From: Oscillospiraceae bacterium
GTDB taxonomy: Bacteria; Bacillota; Clostridia; UMGS1840; HGM11507
Reading direction: 5' to 3'
DNA length: 64,000 nucleotides
Assembly: GCA_015068525.1 (NCBI GenBank)
Contig: SVKJ01000003.1
Coordinates: 1-64,000 of the forward strand
Positions 50,879-59,319 of the stretch are shown one piece after another. How positions within the stretch are numbered: the first letter of the stretch is position 1; each line of letters begins with the position of its first letter. A program made the translations under genes and the position numbers. The notes below the pieces were generated by a model. That model was not told the DNA's origin, ran no database searches, and saw only the letters and a program-made list of their open reading frames with translations.

Positions 50879-51919
50879 ATGAGTAATGCGTATAAAGATG
50901 CCGGTGTTGATGTAACAGCCGGTTACGAAGCGGTTAACCTTATGAAAAAGCACGTTAAGAAAACTTTTACTGAGGGTGTTATGACAGATCTTGGCGGTTT
51001 TGGCGGCCTTTTTGAAATTGGTACAGGTTATAAAAATCCTGTGTTGGTTTCAGGTACTGATGGTGTCGGAACTAAACTTAAAATTGCTTTCTTAACTGAT
51101 AAGCATAACACAATCGGTCAGGATTGTGTTGCTATGTGTGCAAATGATATTGCATGTTCAGGTGCTAAGCCCTTGTTTTTCCTTGACTATCTTGCTGTAG
51201 GTAAAAACGTTCCTGAAAAAATTGCTGATATAGTTTCAGGCGTTGCAGACGGATGTGTACTTTCAGGCTGTGCATTAATAGGCGGAGAAACTGCTGAAAT
51301 GCCCGGATTTTATGATGTAGACGAATATGACCTTGCAGGTTTTTGTGTAGGGATTGTTGATAAAGAAAATATAATTGACGGTAAAAATATTAAAGTTGGA
51401 GATACTTTGATTGGTGTTGCATCAAGCGGTGTTCATTCAAATGGTTATTCTTTGGTAAGAAAAGTATTTGATTTAAATTGTGAAGATTCTTTAGCGAAAG
51501 AAAAACTTTCAAAATATTATGATGAACTTGGAAAAACTCTTGGTGAAGAACTTATCACTCCAACTAAAATATATGTAAAAACAATTTTGGAACTTAATGA
51601 AAAAATTAAAATAAAAGGTATTTCTCATATAACAGGCGGAGGTTTTTACGAAAATATTCCAAGAATGTTAATGGACGGTCAGTCTGCTAAAGTTTATAAA
51701 GATTCTTTTGAAATTTTACCTATATTCAAACTTATGGCTGAAACTGGCAATATTCCTGAAAAGGATATGTTCAATACCTTTAATATGGGTATTGGATTAG
51801 TTATGGCAGTTGATAAAGAAGATGCAAAAAAAGCAGTTGAAATGCTAAATGCAATGGGCGAAAAAGCATACATATTAGGCGAAGTTATTCCTGGTAACAA
51901 GGAAGTGGAAATATGCTAA
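50879..51919 (+). CDS. purM: Phosphoribosylformylglycinamidine cyclo-ligase
   Basis: A 346-residue AIR synthetase: SGTDGVGTKLKIAF, CANDIACSGAKPLFFLDYLAVG, GGETAEMPGFY, and the C-terminal GISHITGGGF. Uses ATP to close the imidazole ring. It overlaps purN by seven bases. Confidence 0.96.
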   Translation: MSNAYKDAGVDVTAGYEAVNLMKKHVKKTFTEGVMTDLGGFGGLFEIGTGYKNPVLVSGTDGVGTKLKIAFLTDKHNTIGQDCVAMCANDIACSGAKPLFFLDYLAVGKNVPEKIADIVSGVADGCVLSGCALIGGETAEMPGFYDVDEYDLAGFCVGIVDKENIIDGKNIKVGDTLIGVASSGVHSNGYSLVRKVFDLNCEDSLAKEKLSKYYDELGKTLGEELITPTKIYVKTILELNEKIKIKGISHITGGGFYENIPRMLMDGQSAKVYKDSFEILPIFKLMAETGNIPEKDMFNTFNMGIGLVMAVDKEDAKKAVEMLNAMGEKAYILGEVIPGNKEVEIC

Positions 51920-52494
51920 ATATTGCAGTTTTAGTGTCTGGCTCAGGCAGTAATCTTCAGGCTATAATTGACGAAATGAAAAAAGGGGAAATCGATGGTA
52001 AAATTGTTACTGTTGTTTCAAATAAGCCTGACGTTTATGCACTAAAAAGAGCAGAGGAGAATAATATTCCATCAAAAGTTATTGTAAGTAAGGGAAATGA
52101 AAATTTTGAAAAAGAACTTTTATCCCACCTTAAAGAAAACAATGTTGACTTAATTGTACTTGCAGGCTTTTTATGTATATTAAAAGGGGATATTTTAAAA
52201 GAGTATTCCAATAAAATTATAAATGTTCATCCGTCACTTATTCCGTCTTTTTGCGGAGATGGTTTTTATGGGCTTAAAGTTCACGAAGCGGCTCTTAATT
52301 ACGGTGTTAAAGTAACGGGTGCAACAGTTCATTTTGTGAATGAAATTACTGACGGCGGTAAAATAATAATTCAGAAAGCAGTTTATATTAAAGAGGGAGA
52401 TACTCCCGAAATTCTGCAAAGACGCGTTATGGAAGAGGCAGAATGGAAGATATTACCTCAGGCTATTAAACTTATATGTAACGGAGGATTATAA
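51913..52494 (+). CDS. purN: Phosphoribosylglycinamide formyltransferase (folate-dependent)
   Basis: A 193-residue PurN: VLVSGSGSNLQAIID at the N-terminus, LAGFLCIL and the active-site INVHPSLIPSF (Asn, His), then VTGATVHFVNEITDGG with the essential Asp. Transfers formyl from 10-formyl-tetrahydrofolate. It ends one base into the start of the IMP cyclohydrolase. Confidence 0.95.
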   Translation: MLNIAVLVSGSGSNLQAIIDEMKKGEIDGKIVTVVSNKPDVYALKRAEENNIPSKVIVSKGNENFEKELLSHLKENNVDLIVLAGFLCILKGDILKEYSNKIINVHPSLIPSFCGDGFYGLKVHEAALNYGVKVTGATVHFVNEITDGGKIIIQKAVYIKEGDTPEILQRRVMEEAEWKILPQAIKLICNGGL

Positions 52495-53195
52495 TGAGTA
52501 TACTTAATTTATCAGAAGAATTAAAGAATAATACATATCCGGGCAGAGGAATTGTTATCGGTAAAAGTGAAGACGGAGAAAAAATGGTTATCGCTTACTT
52601 TATTATGGGAAGAAGTGAAAACAGCCGTAACAGAGTTTTTGTAGAAGATAGTGAAGGTATTAAAACAAAAGCATTCTGCGAAGAAAAGTTAGTTGATCCA
52701 AGCCTTATTATATACTCTCCTGTAAGAGTAATTGATAATAAAACAATTGTTACAAACGGTGACCAGACTGATACAGTATATGACTTTATAAAGGAAGGTA
52801 AAACTTTTGAAGAAGCATTAAGAACCAGACAGTTTGAACCTGATGCACCAAACTTCACACCAAGAATTTCAGGGATTGTTGAAGGCGATTTTTATAAACT
52901 TTCTATTTTAAAAAGTGCAGACGGAGATCCGTCAGGCGACCACAGATATTTTTACGAATATTCAAATACAGGAAATGGTATCGGCCATTTTATCCATACA
53001 TATAAATGTGACGGTAATCCTATCCCTTCATTTTATGGCGAACCTGAATGTGTTGAATTAAAAGGTGACATTGATACGTTTACAAAAAATGTATGGGAAA
53101 GTTTAAACAGTGATAATAAAGTATCTTTATTTGTAAGATTTATTGATATTAAAACAGGTAAATTTGATACAAGAATTGTAAATAAGAATGTTTAA
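52494..53195 (+). CDS. IMP cyclohydrolase, PurO-type family
   Basis: A 233-residue protein of the IMP cyclohydrolase family first known from archaeal PurO: AYFIMGRSENSRNRVF and ATNGDQTDTVYDF-like (TNGDQTDTVYD) segments and FEPDAPNFTPRISGIV. It closes the final ring to IMP. In most bacteria this is the N-terminal half of PurH, so the gene takes that place here, next to a stand-alone formyltransferase. Starts at the purN stop (ATGA-type overlap). Confidence 0.88.
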   Translation: MSILNLSEELKNNTYPGRGIVIGKSEDGEKMVIAYFIMGRSENSRNRVFVEDSEGIKTKAFCEEKLVDPSLIIYSPVRVIDNKTIVTNGDQTDTVYDFIKEGKTFEEALRTRQFEPDAPNFTPRISGIVEGDFYKLSILKSADGDPSGDHRYFYEYSNTGNGIGHFIHTYKCDGNPIPSFYGEPECVELKGDIDTFTKNVWESLNSDNKVSLFVRFIDIKTGKFDTRIVNKNV

Positions 53196-53207
53196 GGTGG
53201 AGTGAAA

Positions 53208-54380
53208 ATGAAAGAAATAGAATTAAAATACGGATGTAATCCTAATCAGAAACCTGCAAGAATTTTTATAAAAGAAGGAGATTTACCGTTAAAAGTTTTA
53301 AATGGTAAACCTGGTTATATAAACTTTCTTGATGCTTTTAACAGTTTCCAACTTGTAAAAGAATTAAAGAAAGCAACAGGACTTCCTGCTGCAGCATCTT
53401 TTAAACATGTAAGTCCTGCAGGTGCGGCAGTTTACAGAGAACTTTCAGATACGCTTAAAAAAATATATTTTGTTGACGATTTGGAACTATCTCCTTTAGC
53501 ATCAGCGTATGCAGCAGCAAGAGGGGCTGACAGAATGTCTTCTTACGGAGATTTTATTGCACTTTCTGAAATCTGTGATGTTCCTACTGCTAAACTTATA
53601 GCACGTGAAGTATCTGATGGTGTAATAGCACCCGGATATGAAAGTGAAGCACTTGAAATATTAAAATCAAAAAGAAAAGGTACATATAATATTATCGAAA
53701 TGGATATAAATTATATTCCTGAAGAAATTGAGAGAAAAGATTGTTTCGGTATTACATTTGAGCAGGGCAGAAATAATGTTGAAATAAATGAAGATGCTCT
53801 TTCAAATATTGTAACAGATAATAAAGTATTATCCGAAAATGCTAAAATTGACTTAATGATTGCGCTTATAACATTAAAATATACACAATCAAATTCAGTA
53901 TGCTATGTTAAAGACGGACAGGCTATCGGTATCGGTGCAGGTCAGCAATCAAGAATTCACTGTACCCGTCTTGCAGGAAATAAAGCAGATGTATGGTATT
54001 TAAGACAGCACGAAAAAGTTCTTAATCTTCCTTTTAAAGAAGATATAAGACGTGCTGACAGAGATAACACAATTGATGTATATATTTCCGAAGATTATAT
54101 GGATGTTTTAGCTGATGGCGTATGGGAAAACTTCTTTACTAAAAAACCTGAACCTCTGACAACCACCGAAAAGAAAGAATGGTTAAAAACATTAACTGAT
54201 GTTTCTTTAGGCTCTGATGCATTCTTCCCATTCGGAGATAATATTGAAAGAGCGTATAAGAGTGGTGTTAAATATATTGCGCAGCCCGGCGGTTCAATCC
54301 GTGACGATAATGTTATTGAAACATGTAATAAGTATAATATGGTTATGTCATTTAACGGAATAAGACTGTTCCACCATTAA
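53208..54380 (+). CDS. AICAR formyltransferase, stand-alone
   Basis: A 390-residue protein like the transformylase half of PurH. KYGCNPNQKPAR at the start, the catalytic KH pair in ASFKHVSPAGAA, and the C-terminal AQPGGSIRDDNVIETCNKYN are conserved. It has no IMP cyclohydrolase (MGS-fold) domain; that activity comes from the gene just upstream. ATG 53208 has AAGGTGG upstream; the earlier GTG at 53202 is less likely. Confidence 0.93.
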   Translation: MKEIELKYGCNPNQKPARIFIKEGDLPLKVLNGKPGYINFLDAFNSFQLVKELKKATGLPAAASFKHVSPAGAAVYRELSDTLKKIYFVDDLELSPLASAYAAARGADRMSSYGDFIALSEICDVPTAKLIAREVSDGVIAPGYESEALEILKSKRKGTYNIIEMDINYIPEEIERKDCFGITFEQGRNNVEINEDALSNIVTDNKVLSENAKIDLMIALITLKYTQSNSVCYVKDGQAIGIGAGQQSRIHCTRLAGNKADVWYLRQHEKVLNLPFKEDIRRADRDNTIDVYISEDYMDVLADGVWENFFTKKPEPLTTTEKKEWLKTLTDVSLGSDAFFPFGDNIERAYKSGVKYIAQPGGSIRDDNVIETCNKYNMVMSFNGIRLFHH

Positions 54381-54396
54381 AATTCAGGAAAATTAA

Positions 54397-54420
54397 GGCA
54401 TAAGAGAATTCTCTTATGCC
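54397..54420 (+). repeat. Perfect 24-base palindrome before purD
   Basis: GGCATAAGAGAA/TTCTCTTATGCC without a loop base, flanked by TTCAGG and CCTGAA, which can pair further out. No T-tract follows, so it is more like an operator or RNA-processing hairpin than a terminator. Confidence 0.7.
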
Positions 54421-54450
54421 TGAAATATTATAATTTGTGAGGATATTTAT

Positions 54451-55707
54451 ATGAATATATTAGTTGTTGGCGGCGGTGGCAGAGAACATGCCATTGTTAA
54501 AAAAATAAGTGAAAGCAAAAGAGTAGAAAAAATTTACTGTGCCCCCGGTAACGGAGGTATATCTGATATTGCAGAATGTGTGCCGATCAAAGTTATGGAA
54601 TTTGATAAACTTATCACTTTTGCTAAGGAAAAGAATGTTGATTTAACTGTTATCGGCCCTGATGATCCGTTAGTTTTTGGTATTTCAGATGCTTTTATCA
54701 AAGCAGGATTAAAGGTGTTTGGTCCGACTAAAGATGGCGCGCAGATTGAGGGAAGTAAAGTTTTTTCTAAAGAACTTATGAAAAAATATAATATTCCTAC
54801 TGCAAAATATGAAGTTTTTTCAGATTATAATGATGCACTTTCGTATATAACAAAGGAAAATACTTTCCCGACTGTTATAAAAGCAGAAGGTCTTGCGCTT
54901 GGTAAAGGCGTTATTATTGCAAATGATTTAAAAGAAGCAGAAGATGCCTTAAAAGAAATAATGATAGATAAAGTTTTCGGGGATTCAGGTAACAGAATTG
55001 TTATCGAAGAATTTTTAACAGGCCCTGAAATTTCTGTTCTGTCATTCTGTGATGGTGAAACTATTGTTCCAATGGTTTCAGCACAGGACCATAAAAGAGC
55101 TTTTGATAATGATAAAGGCCCTAATACAGGTGGTATGGGAACATTCTCACCAAGCAGAATTTATAATGAAAAATTACAGGAAGAATGTATGAATAATATA
55201 TTTATTCCTACTGTTAAAGCGTTAAAGAGTGAGGGGATAACATATAAAGGCGTTATTTTCTTTGGTCTTATGTCAACAAAAAACGGAGTAAAAGTTATTG
55301 AATATAATGCACGTTTCGGAGACCCTGAAACTCAGGTTGTTCTTCCAAGACTTAAAACTGACATTGTTGATATCTTTGAAGCAGTTTGTGACGGAACTTT
55401 AAAAGATATAAATGTTGAGTGGGAAGACAATGCTTGCGTTTGTGTTGTTGAAGCATCAGGTGGATATCCTAAAAAATATCAGACAGGATATGAAATTTCA
55501 GGACTTTCTGATATAGAAGAAAATATCTATGTTTACCACGCAGGAACAAAAAAGGAAGATGGTAAATATTATACCGCAGGCGGAAGAGTTTTAGGTATAA
55601 CTGCTAAATCTAAAGACCTTGATACTGCAATTTCCGATGCTTACAACGCTGTAAAGAACATCAACTTTACAGACGTTCACTATAGAAAGGATATTGGCAT
55701 AAAATGA
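54451..55707 (+). CDS. purD: Phosphoribosylamine-glycine ligase
   Basis: A 418-residue ATP-grasp ligase: VVGGGGREHAI, FGPTKDGAQIEGSK, TVIKAEGLALGKGV, NTGGMGTFSPS and NARFGDPETQ. Joins phosphoribosylamine and glycine. Last gene of the purine set, separated from the previous gene by 70 bases containing a palindrome. Confidence 0.96.
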   Translation: MNILVVGGGGREHAIVKKISESKRVEKIYCAPGNGGISDIAECVPIKVMEFDKLITFAKEKNVDLTVIGPDDPLVFGISDAFIKAGLKVFGPTKDGAQIEGSKVFSKELMKKYNIPTAKYEVFSDYNDALSYITKENTFPTVIKAEGLALGKGVIIANDLKEAEDALKEIMIDKVFGDSGNRIVIEEFLTGPEISVLSFCDGETIVPMVSAQDHKRAFDNDKGPNTGGMGTFSPSRIYNEKLQEECMNNIFIPTVKALKSEGITYKGVIFFGLMSTKNGVKVIEYNARFGDPETQVVLPRLKTDIVDIFEAVCDGTLKDINVEWEDNACVCVVEASGGYPKKYQTGYEISGLSDIEENIYVYHAGTKKEDGKYYTAGGRVLGITAKSKDLDTAISDAYNAVKNINFTDVHYRKDIGIK

Positions 55708-56855
55708 TAAATCAAAATATTGCCAAAGTTAAATTGTTCTTACAGGGACTATGTGTAAGGCTTAGTGAAAACCGTGATATATTTAAAAATATTCTTGTTA
55801 CCTATAAGTCAGGTGTTAAGGAATATTATTTGAAAATATATTTTGAAGATAGTCTTTATGCAGACTATCTTGGCGAGAAAAAGAAAATAGAAATAAGTGA
55901 AATTCCGTCTTGTATAACTAAAGACTTAGAGAAGTATGACAGTGTTATCATAGACTATAATGACCGTATTTCAACTTTTGAAATTATTGCTGATAATAAA
56001 AATGTTTCTTCAAAGAATAAACCTTATGTTGAAAAAGAAAATGATGTTAAAAGTGCAACTGTAGGCGGAAGAGAATATATTATTAAAGAAAGCAATGCCA
56101 AAGATTTATTAAAAGCAATAGGTATTATGGCGGAAAACGGAAAAATAAAAAACGATATGATAAGAAAATATAATCAGATTGATCGTTTTGTTGAACTTAT
56201 TTCAGATTTGAATTTCGGAGATAATCCTAACGTTTTAGACTGTGCCTGTGGCAAAAGTTATCTCTCTTTTGTTGTAAATTATTACTTAACTGAAATTTTA
56301 AAGAAAAAATGTTTTGTATACGGAATTGACTATAATGAAGACGTTATAAATGCTTCGAATAAAATAAAAAGTAAGTTAAAGTATAATAATATGCAGTTTA
56401 TAAATGCCGATTTAAAAGAATTTACATTAAATAAAAAAATAGACCTTGTTGTATCTCTTCACGCTTGTGATGTTGCAACAGATTATGCTCTATATTCAGG
56501 AATAAAGCATAAAGCAAAAGCGATAATATGTGTTCCTTGCTGTCATAAGGAACTCTCAACACAGATTGAATATGAGCCTTTTTTTGAAATTTTAAAGCAT
56601 GGAATATTTAATAGAAGGTTTTGTGATATTTTAACTGATGCCTTAAGAACACTTCTTCTTGAAGCAAACGGATATAAAGTGTCAGTTATAGAATATACAT
56701 CTCCCTTAGATACTCCGAAAAATATAATGTTAAAGGCAGTAAAGGTATCTGACAAAAATGAAAAGGCAATGGAAAAATATTATGCCTTAAAAGAGCAGTT
56801 TAAAGTTAATCCGACTTTAGAAGCACTTCTTAATACTTGCGAGGTGGAAATGTGA
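55704..56855 (+). CDS. SAM-dependent methyltransferase (Methyltransf_32-like)
   Basis: A 383-residue protein. The N-terminal 130 residues are unassigned; the methyltransferase domain (about 165-360) has motif I VLDCACGKSYLSF, GIDYNEDVINAS, and motif VSLHACDVATDYALYSGI with PCCHKEL, like the GSTCD/Methyltransf_32 group, several members of which act on RNA or proteins. Overlaps purD by four bases and the next gene by four. Confidence 0.75.
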   Translation: MINQNIAKVKLFLQGLCVRLSENRDIFKNILVTYKSGVKEYYLKIYFEDSLYADYLGEKKKIEISEIPSCITKDLEKYDSVIIDYNDRISTFEIIADNKNVSSKNKPYVEKENDVKSATVGGREYIIKESNAKDLLKAIGIMAENGKIKNDMIRKYNQIDRFVELISDLNFGDNPNVLDCACGKSYLSFVVNYYLTEILKKKCFVYGIDYNEDVINASNKIKSKLKYNNMQFINADLKEFTLNKKIDLVVSLHACDVATDYALYSGIKHKAKAIICVPCCHKELSTQIEYEPFFEILKHGIFNRRFCDILTDALRTLLLEANGYKVSVIEYTSPLDTPKNIMLKAVKVSDKNEKAMEKYYALKEQFKVNPTLEALLNTCEVEM

Positions 56856-57040
56856 AACAATGTGTCCTATATGACAGAGAATGTATAAATTGTAACGAAT
56901 GTAATATTTGCGACTTAGACCCTAATAAAATCTGCGACAACTGCGAAAAGTGTCTTCACCTTTCTGATGCAGACTATAAAGGTGTTGTAATAGACGAAAT
57001 ATTATCTGAAAAGGATTATACAAAAAATGATGACGAATAA
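56852..57040 (+). CDS. Small cysteine-rich protein (eight cysteines)
   Basis: About 62 residues from GTG 56852, overlapping the stop of the methyltransferase (GTGA). GAGGTGG lies just before it. Cysteines form the pattern CxxCxxCxxC near residues 12-21 and CxxCxxC after, suggesting two metal or Fe-S sites. The acidic C-terminal half has no cysteines. Conserved in Clostridia to my knowledge but unnamed. It overlaps the next gene by 14 bases. Confidence 0.7.
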   Translation: MKQCVLYDRECINCNECNICDLDPNKICDNCEKCLHLSDADYKGVVIDEILSEKDYTKNDDE

Positions 57041-58274
57041 TAAATACAGTTTAGCAAAAATTGCAAGTTATATTACGGGTGGCTCAATGGCGATATGTGC
57101 AAACTTATCGCCGATTTTATTTATTACTTTTAAAGATTTATATAATATTTCTTATACATTGCTTGGATTTATTGTAGTGATAAATTTTTTAACGCAACTT
57201 GTAATTGACCTGGCATTTTCTTTTTTTACTAAATATTTTAATATACATAAATGTGTGAGAATGACACCGCTTATCGTTTTTATAGGTCTTTTATTATATG
57301 GCATTATGCCAATGCTTTTTCCCAAAATGGCATATTTATGGATAATAATAAGTACAATTATATTTTCTGTTGCATCAGGTCTTAGTGAAGTTCTTTTAAG
57401 CCCTGTTATAGCAGAAATACCGAGCGAAAATCCTGAGGCAGAAATGAGCAAACTTCACTCTATGTATGCTTGGGGTGTTGTCGTTGTTGTTTTAATAAGC
57501 ACTCTTTATTTAAATATATTCGGTACTGAAAATTGGATGTATCTTGCTTTTTTATGGGCGCTTGTTCCTTTTAGTGCATTTCTCATCTTCTTAAAAGCAG
57601 AACTTCCTCAAATGAGTAATACTGATAAAAAAAGTACAAATAATAAATTCTTAAGTAAGGGAATGTTACTTTGTATGCTGTGTATATTTTTAGGAGGAGC
57701 AGCAGAGTGCACGATGGCTCAGTGGTCATCAAGTTTTTTGGAAAGAGCAATCGGTGTTCATAAAGTTTTCGGAGATGTTTTCGGTGTTGCTTTTTTTGCT
57801 ATACTTCTTGGCATAGCAAGAACTTTTTATTCAAAGTATGGAAAAAATATTATCAATTTTATGCTTATGGGAATGATTGGGGCAACTTTTTGTTATATTA
57901 TTGCAGGAGTAGTTTTAAATCCTGTTATTTGTATAATAGCCTGTGCTTTAACAGGTCTGTTTACAGCAATGCTTTGGCCCGGAACTTTAATATATTTAGA
58001 AGAAAACTTTACTAATGTAAGTGTTTCGGCTTATGCACTTATGGCGGCAGGCGGTGATATGGGTGCTGCAATTGTTCCTCAACTTGTAGGAGTTGTATCG
58101 GATAAATTTTCGTTATCAGAAATTGCTTTGAAATTTTCGGGATTTTTTAATATATCTTCAGAACAATTCGGAATGCGATGCGGAATAATAACTGCAGCAA
58201 TATTTCCTCTTTTGGGAACTATAGTAATACTTTATATGAAAAAATATTTTAAAAACAAAAAAATACAGGGTTGA
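57027..58274 (+). CDS. MFS transporter
   Basis: A 415-residue protein with about twelve membrane spans. Internal features include SPVIAEIPSENPEAEMSKLHSMYAWGVV, GAAECTMAQWSSSFLERAIGV and TALFTAMLWPGTLIYLEEN-like segments, resembling the fucose-permease (FucP) side of the MFS. Substrate unknown. Two ATGs (57027, 57030), both lacking a strong ribosome binding site; it overlaps the end of the cysteine-rich gene by 14 bases. Confidence 0.85.
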   Translation: MMTNNKYSLAKIASYITGGSMAICANLSPILFITFKDLYNISYTLLGFIVVINFLTQLVIDLAFSFFTKYFNIHKCVRMTPLIVFIGLLLYGIMPMLFPKMAYLWIIISTIIFSVASGLSEVLLSPVIAEIPSENPEAEMSKLHSMYAWGVVVVVLISTLYLNIFGTENWMYLAFLWALVPFSAFLIFLKAELPQMSNTDKKSTNNKFLSKGMLLCMLCIFLGGAAECTMAQWSSSFLERAIGVHKVFGDVFGVAFFAILLGIARTFYSKYGKNIINFMLMGMIGATFCYIIAGVVLNPVICIIACALTGLFTAMLWPGTLIYLEENFTNVSVSAYALMAAGGDMGAAIVPQLVGVVSDKFSLSEIALKFSGFFNISSEQFGMRCGIITAAIFPLLGTIVILYMKKYFKNKKIQG

Positions 58275-58297
58275 TAATATATCAGCCCTGATTTTTT
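58266..58297 (+). terminator. Intrinsic terminator after the MFS gene
   Basis: CAGGGTTGATA/TATCAGCCCTG (11 bp, one T-G pair), three-base loop, then ATTTTTT. Confidence 0.9.
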
Positions 58298-58327
58298 ATA
58301 CCATTTTTATTGCTTTTTAAAAATATG

Positions 58328-58356
58328 TTGTAAAAATTATTATAGTTTGTTATAAT
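58328..58356 (+). promoter_or_regulatory. Promoter of structured RNA copy 2
   Basis: TTGTAA (58328-58333), 17-base spacer, TATAAT (58351-58356), seven bases before the closing stem of the RNA. Confidence 0.8.
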
Positions 58357-58362
58357 AAAGTT

Positions 58363-58526
58363 GCCAAACAAATCAAATAATAAAACTTGTAAAGTGTGTG
58401 TATTTTTAATTATGACAAAAATACAGATGCTCTTATTTGCATATACTTTGCAAGTTGTGTAAGATTTGTTTGGCGACAGTCGGAGCAATGTGTTTTTTAT
58501 GCGTGGCTTAGGCTGCGCATTTTTTA
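58363..58526 (+). ncRNA. Structured noncoding RNA, copy 2 (unidentified class)
   Basis: About 164 nt. Perfect 12-bp closing stem GCCAAACAAATC (58363-58374) / GATTTGTTTGGC (58463-58474). Inside is a 17-bp stem (58384-58400 with 58440-58456, including G-T pairs) and a GTATTTTT/AAAAATAC hairpin. After it come GAC-AG-TCGGAG, GTTTTTTATGCG and a terminator hairpin (58499-58520) with T-tract. Copy 1 at 38830 has the same order of parts and the same 3' motif. Confidence 0.72.
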
Positions 58527-58552
58527 TTGTGATTTGCTATGCTAAGCTATTA

Positions 58553-58582
58553 TTGACTTTAAATAAGGGGGAATGGTATAAT
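58553..58582 (+). promoter_or_regulatory. Promoter of the 58641 lipoprotein gene
   Basis: TTGACT (58553-58558), 18-base spacer, TATAAT (58577-58582). It lies after the terminator of structured RNA copy 2, so that RNA is not needed as a leader here. Confidence 0.75.
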
Positions 58583-58640
58583 ATAAATAACAAGTAACTG
58601 GTAACATTTTCATATATGACACTAAAGGAGGTACACAAAT

Positions 58641-59264
58641 ATGAAAAAAATCCTTATTGTACTTTTAATAACTTTACTTTTAATTTCTATGGTGGGTTGC
58701 CAAACAAAACATAACAGCAGTGTTGAATATACTGTTGGTTTTTACAATTTGTTTGGAGAACATATAGATGTTATTACTAAAAGCACCGATTTTGGAGATG
58801 TAAAAGGAGTTACGGAAGGTAAGCAAACAACATATACTTTTACTTGCAATGAAAATAGCGAAAGTATTACTGAAAAACAGTTGGTTTTTTATAATGATAT
58901 TTTAATGGCTGAAAAAGTCAAATTTTCCAATTTGGAAAAAGCCTATTTATTTGCTAAAGAATATCGTAAAGACTTTGAAAAAAATTATGGTAAAAAAGAT
59001 ACATATCCAAATATGTCTTCTCCATATTCAGGATATTTAGATGATATATCAAGCGTTGGAGAAATTAATAAACCTTGTAATTATTATGAAGATTATACGG
59101 TTGAAGTTTCAGAAAAAAAGACTAACGAGCCTTGGCTTCATATAGATAAAGCACAAAAAATGCTTGGCGATATAAAATATTCGCGTATTGATTTAAGACT
59201 GGAGTTACAAGTCCTTTCTGATGACTTGGCATATGTATCTGTAAAATATATGATATTAAGATAA
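58641..59264 (+). CDS. Putative lipoprotein of unknown function
   Basis: A 207-residue exported protein. N-terminal signal with lipobox MVGC, lipidated Cys20. The rest is hydrophilic, with many Tyr, Lys and Glu, and no recognised family. RBS AAAGGAGG. It has its own promoter and lies next to a small SLH-type protein, so it probably sits at the cell surface. Confidence 0.7.
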   Translation: MKKILIVLLITLLLISMVGCQTKHNSSVEYTVGFYNLFGEHIDVITKSTDFGDVKGVTEGKQTTYTFTCNENSESITEKQLVFYNDILMAEKVKFSNLEKAYLFAKEYRKDFEKNYGKKDTYPNMSSPYSGYLDDISSVGEINKPCNYYEDYTVEVSEKKTNEPWLHIDKAQKMLGDIKYSRIDLRLELQVLSDDLAYVSVKYMILR

Positions 59265-59319
59265 TCGATAAATAAAACACAATGTCCGACAGTTACTAAA
59301 AAAAGAAAGGAAAATACTT

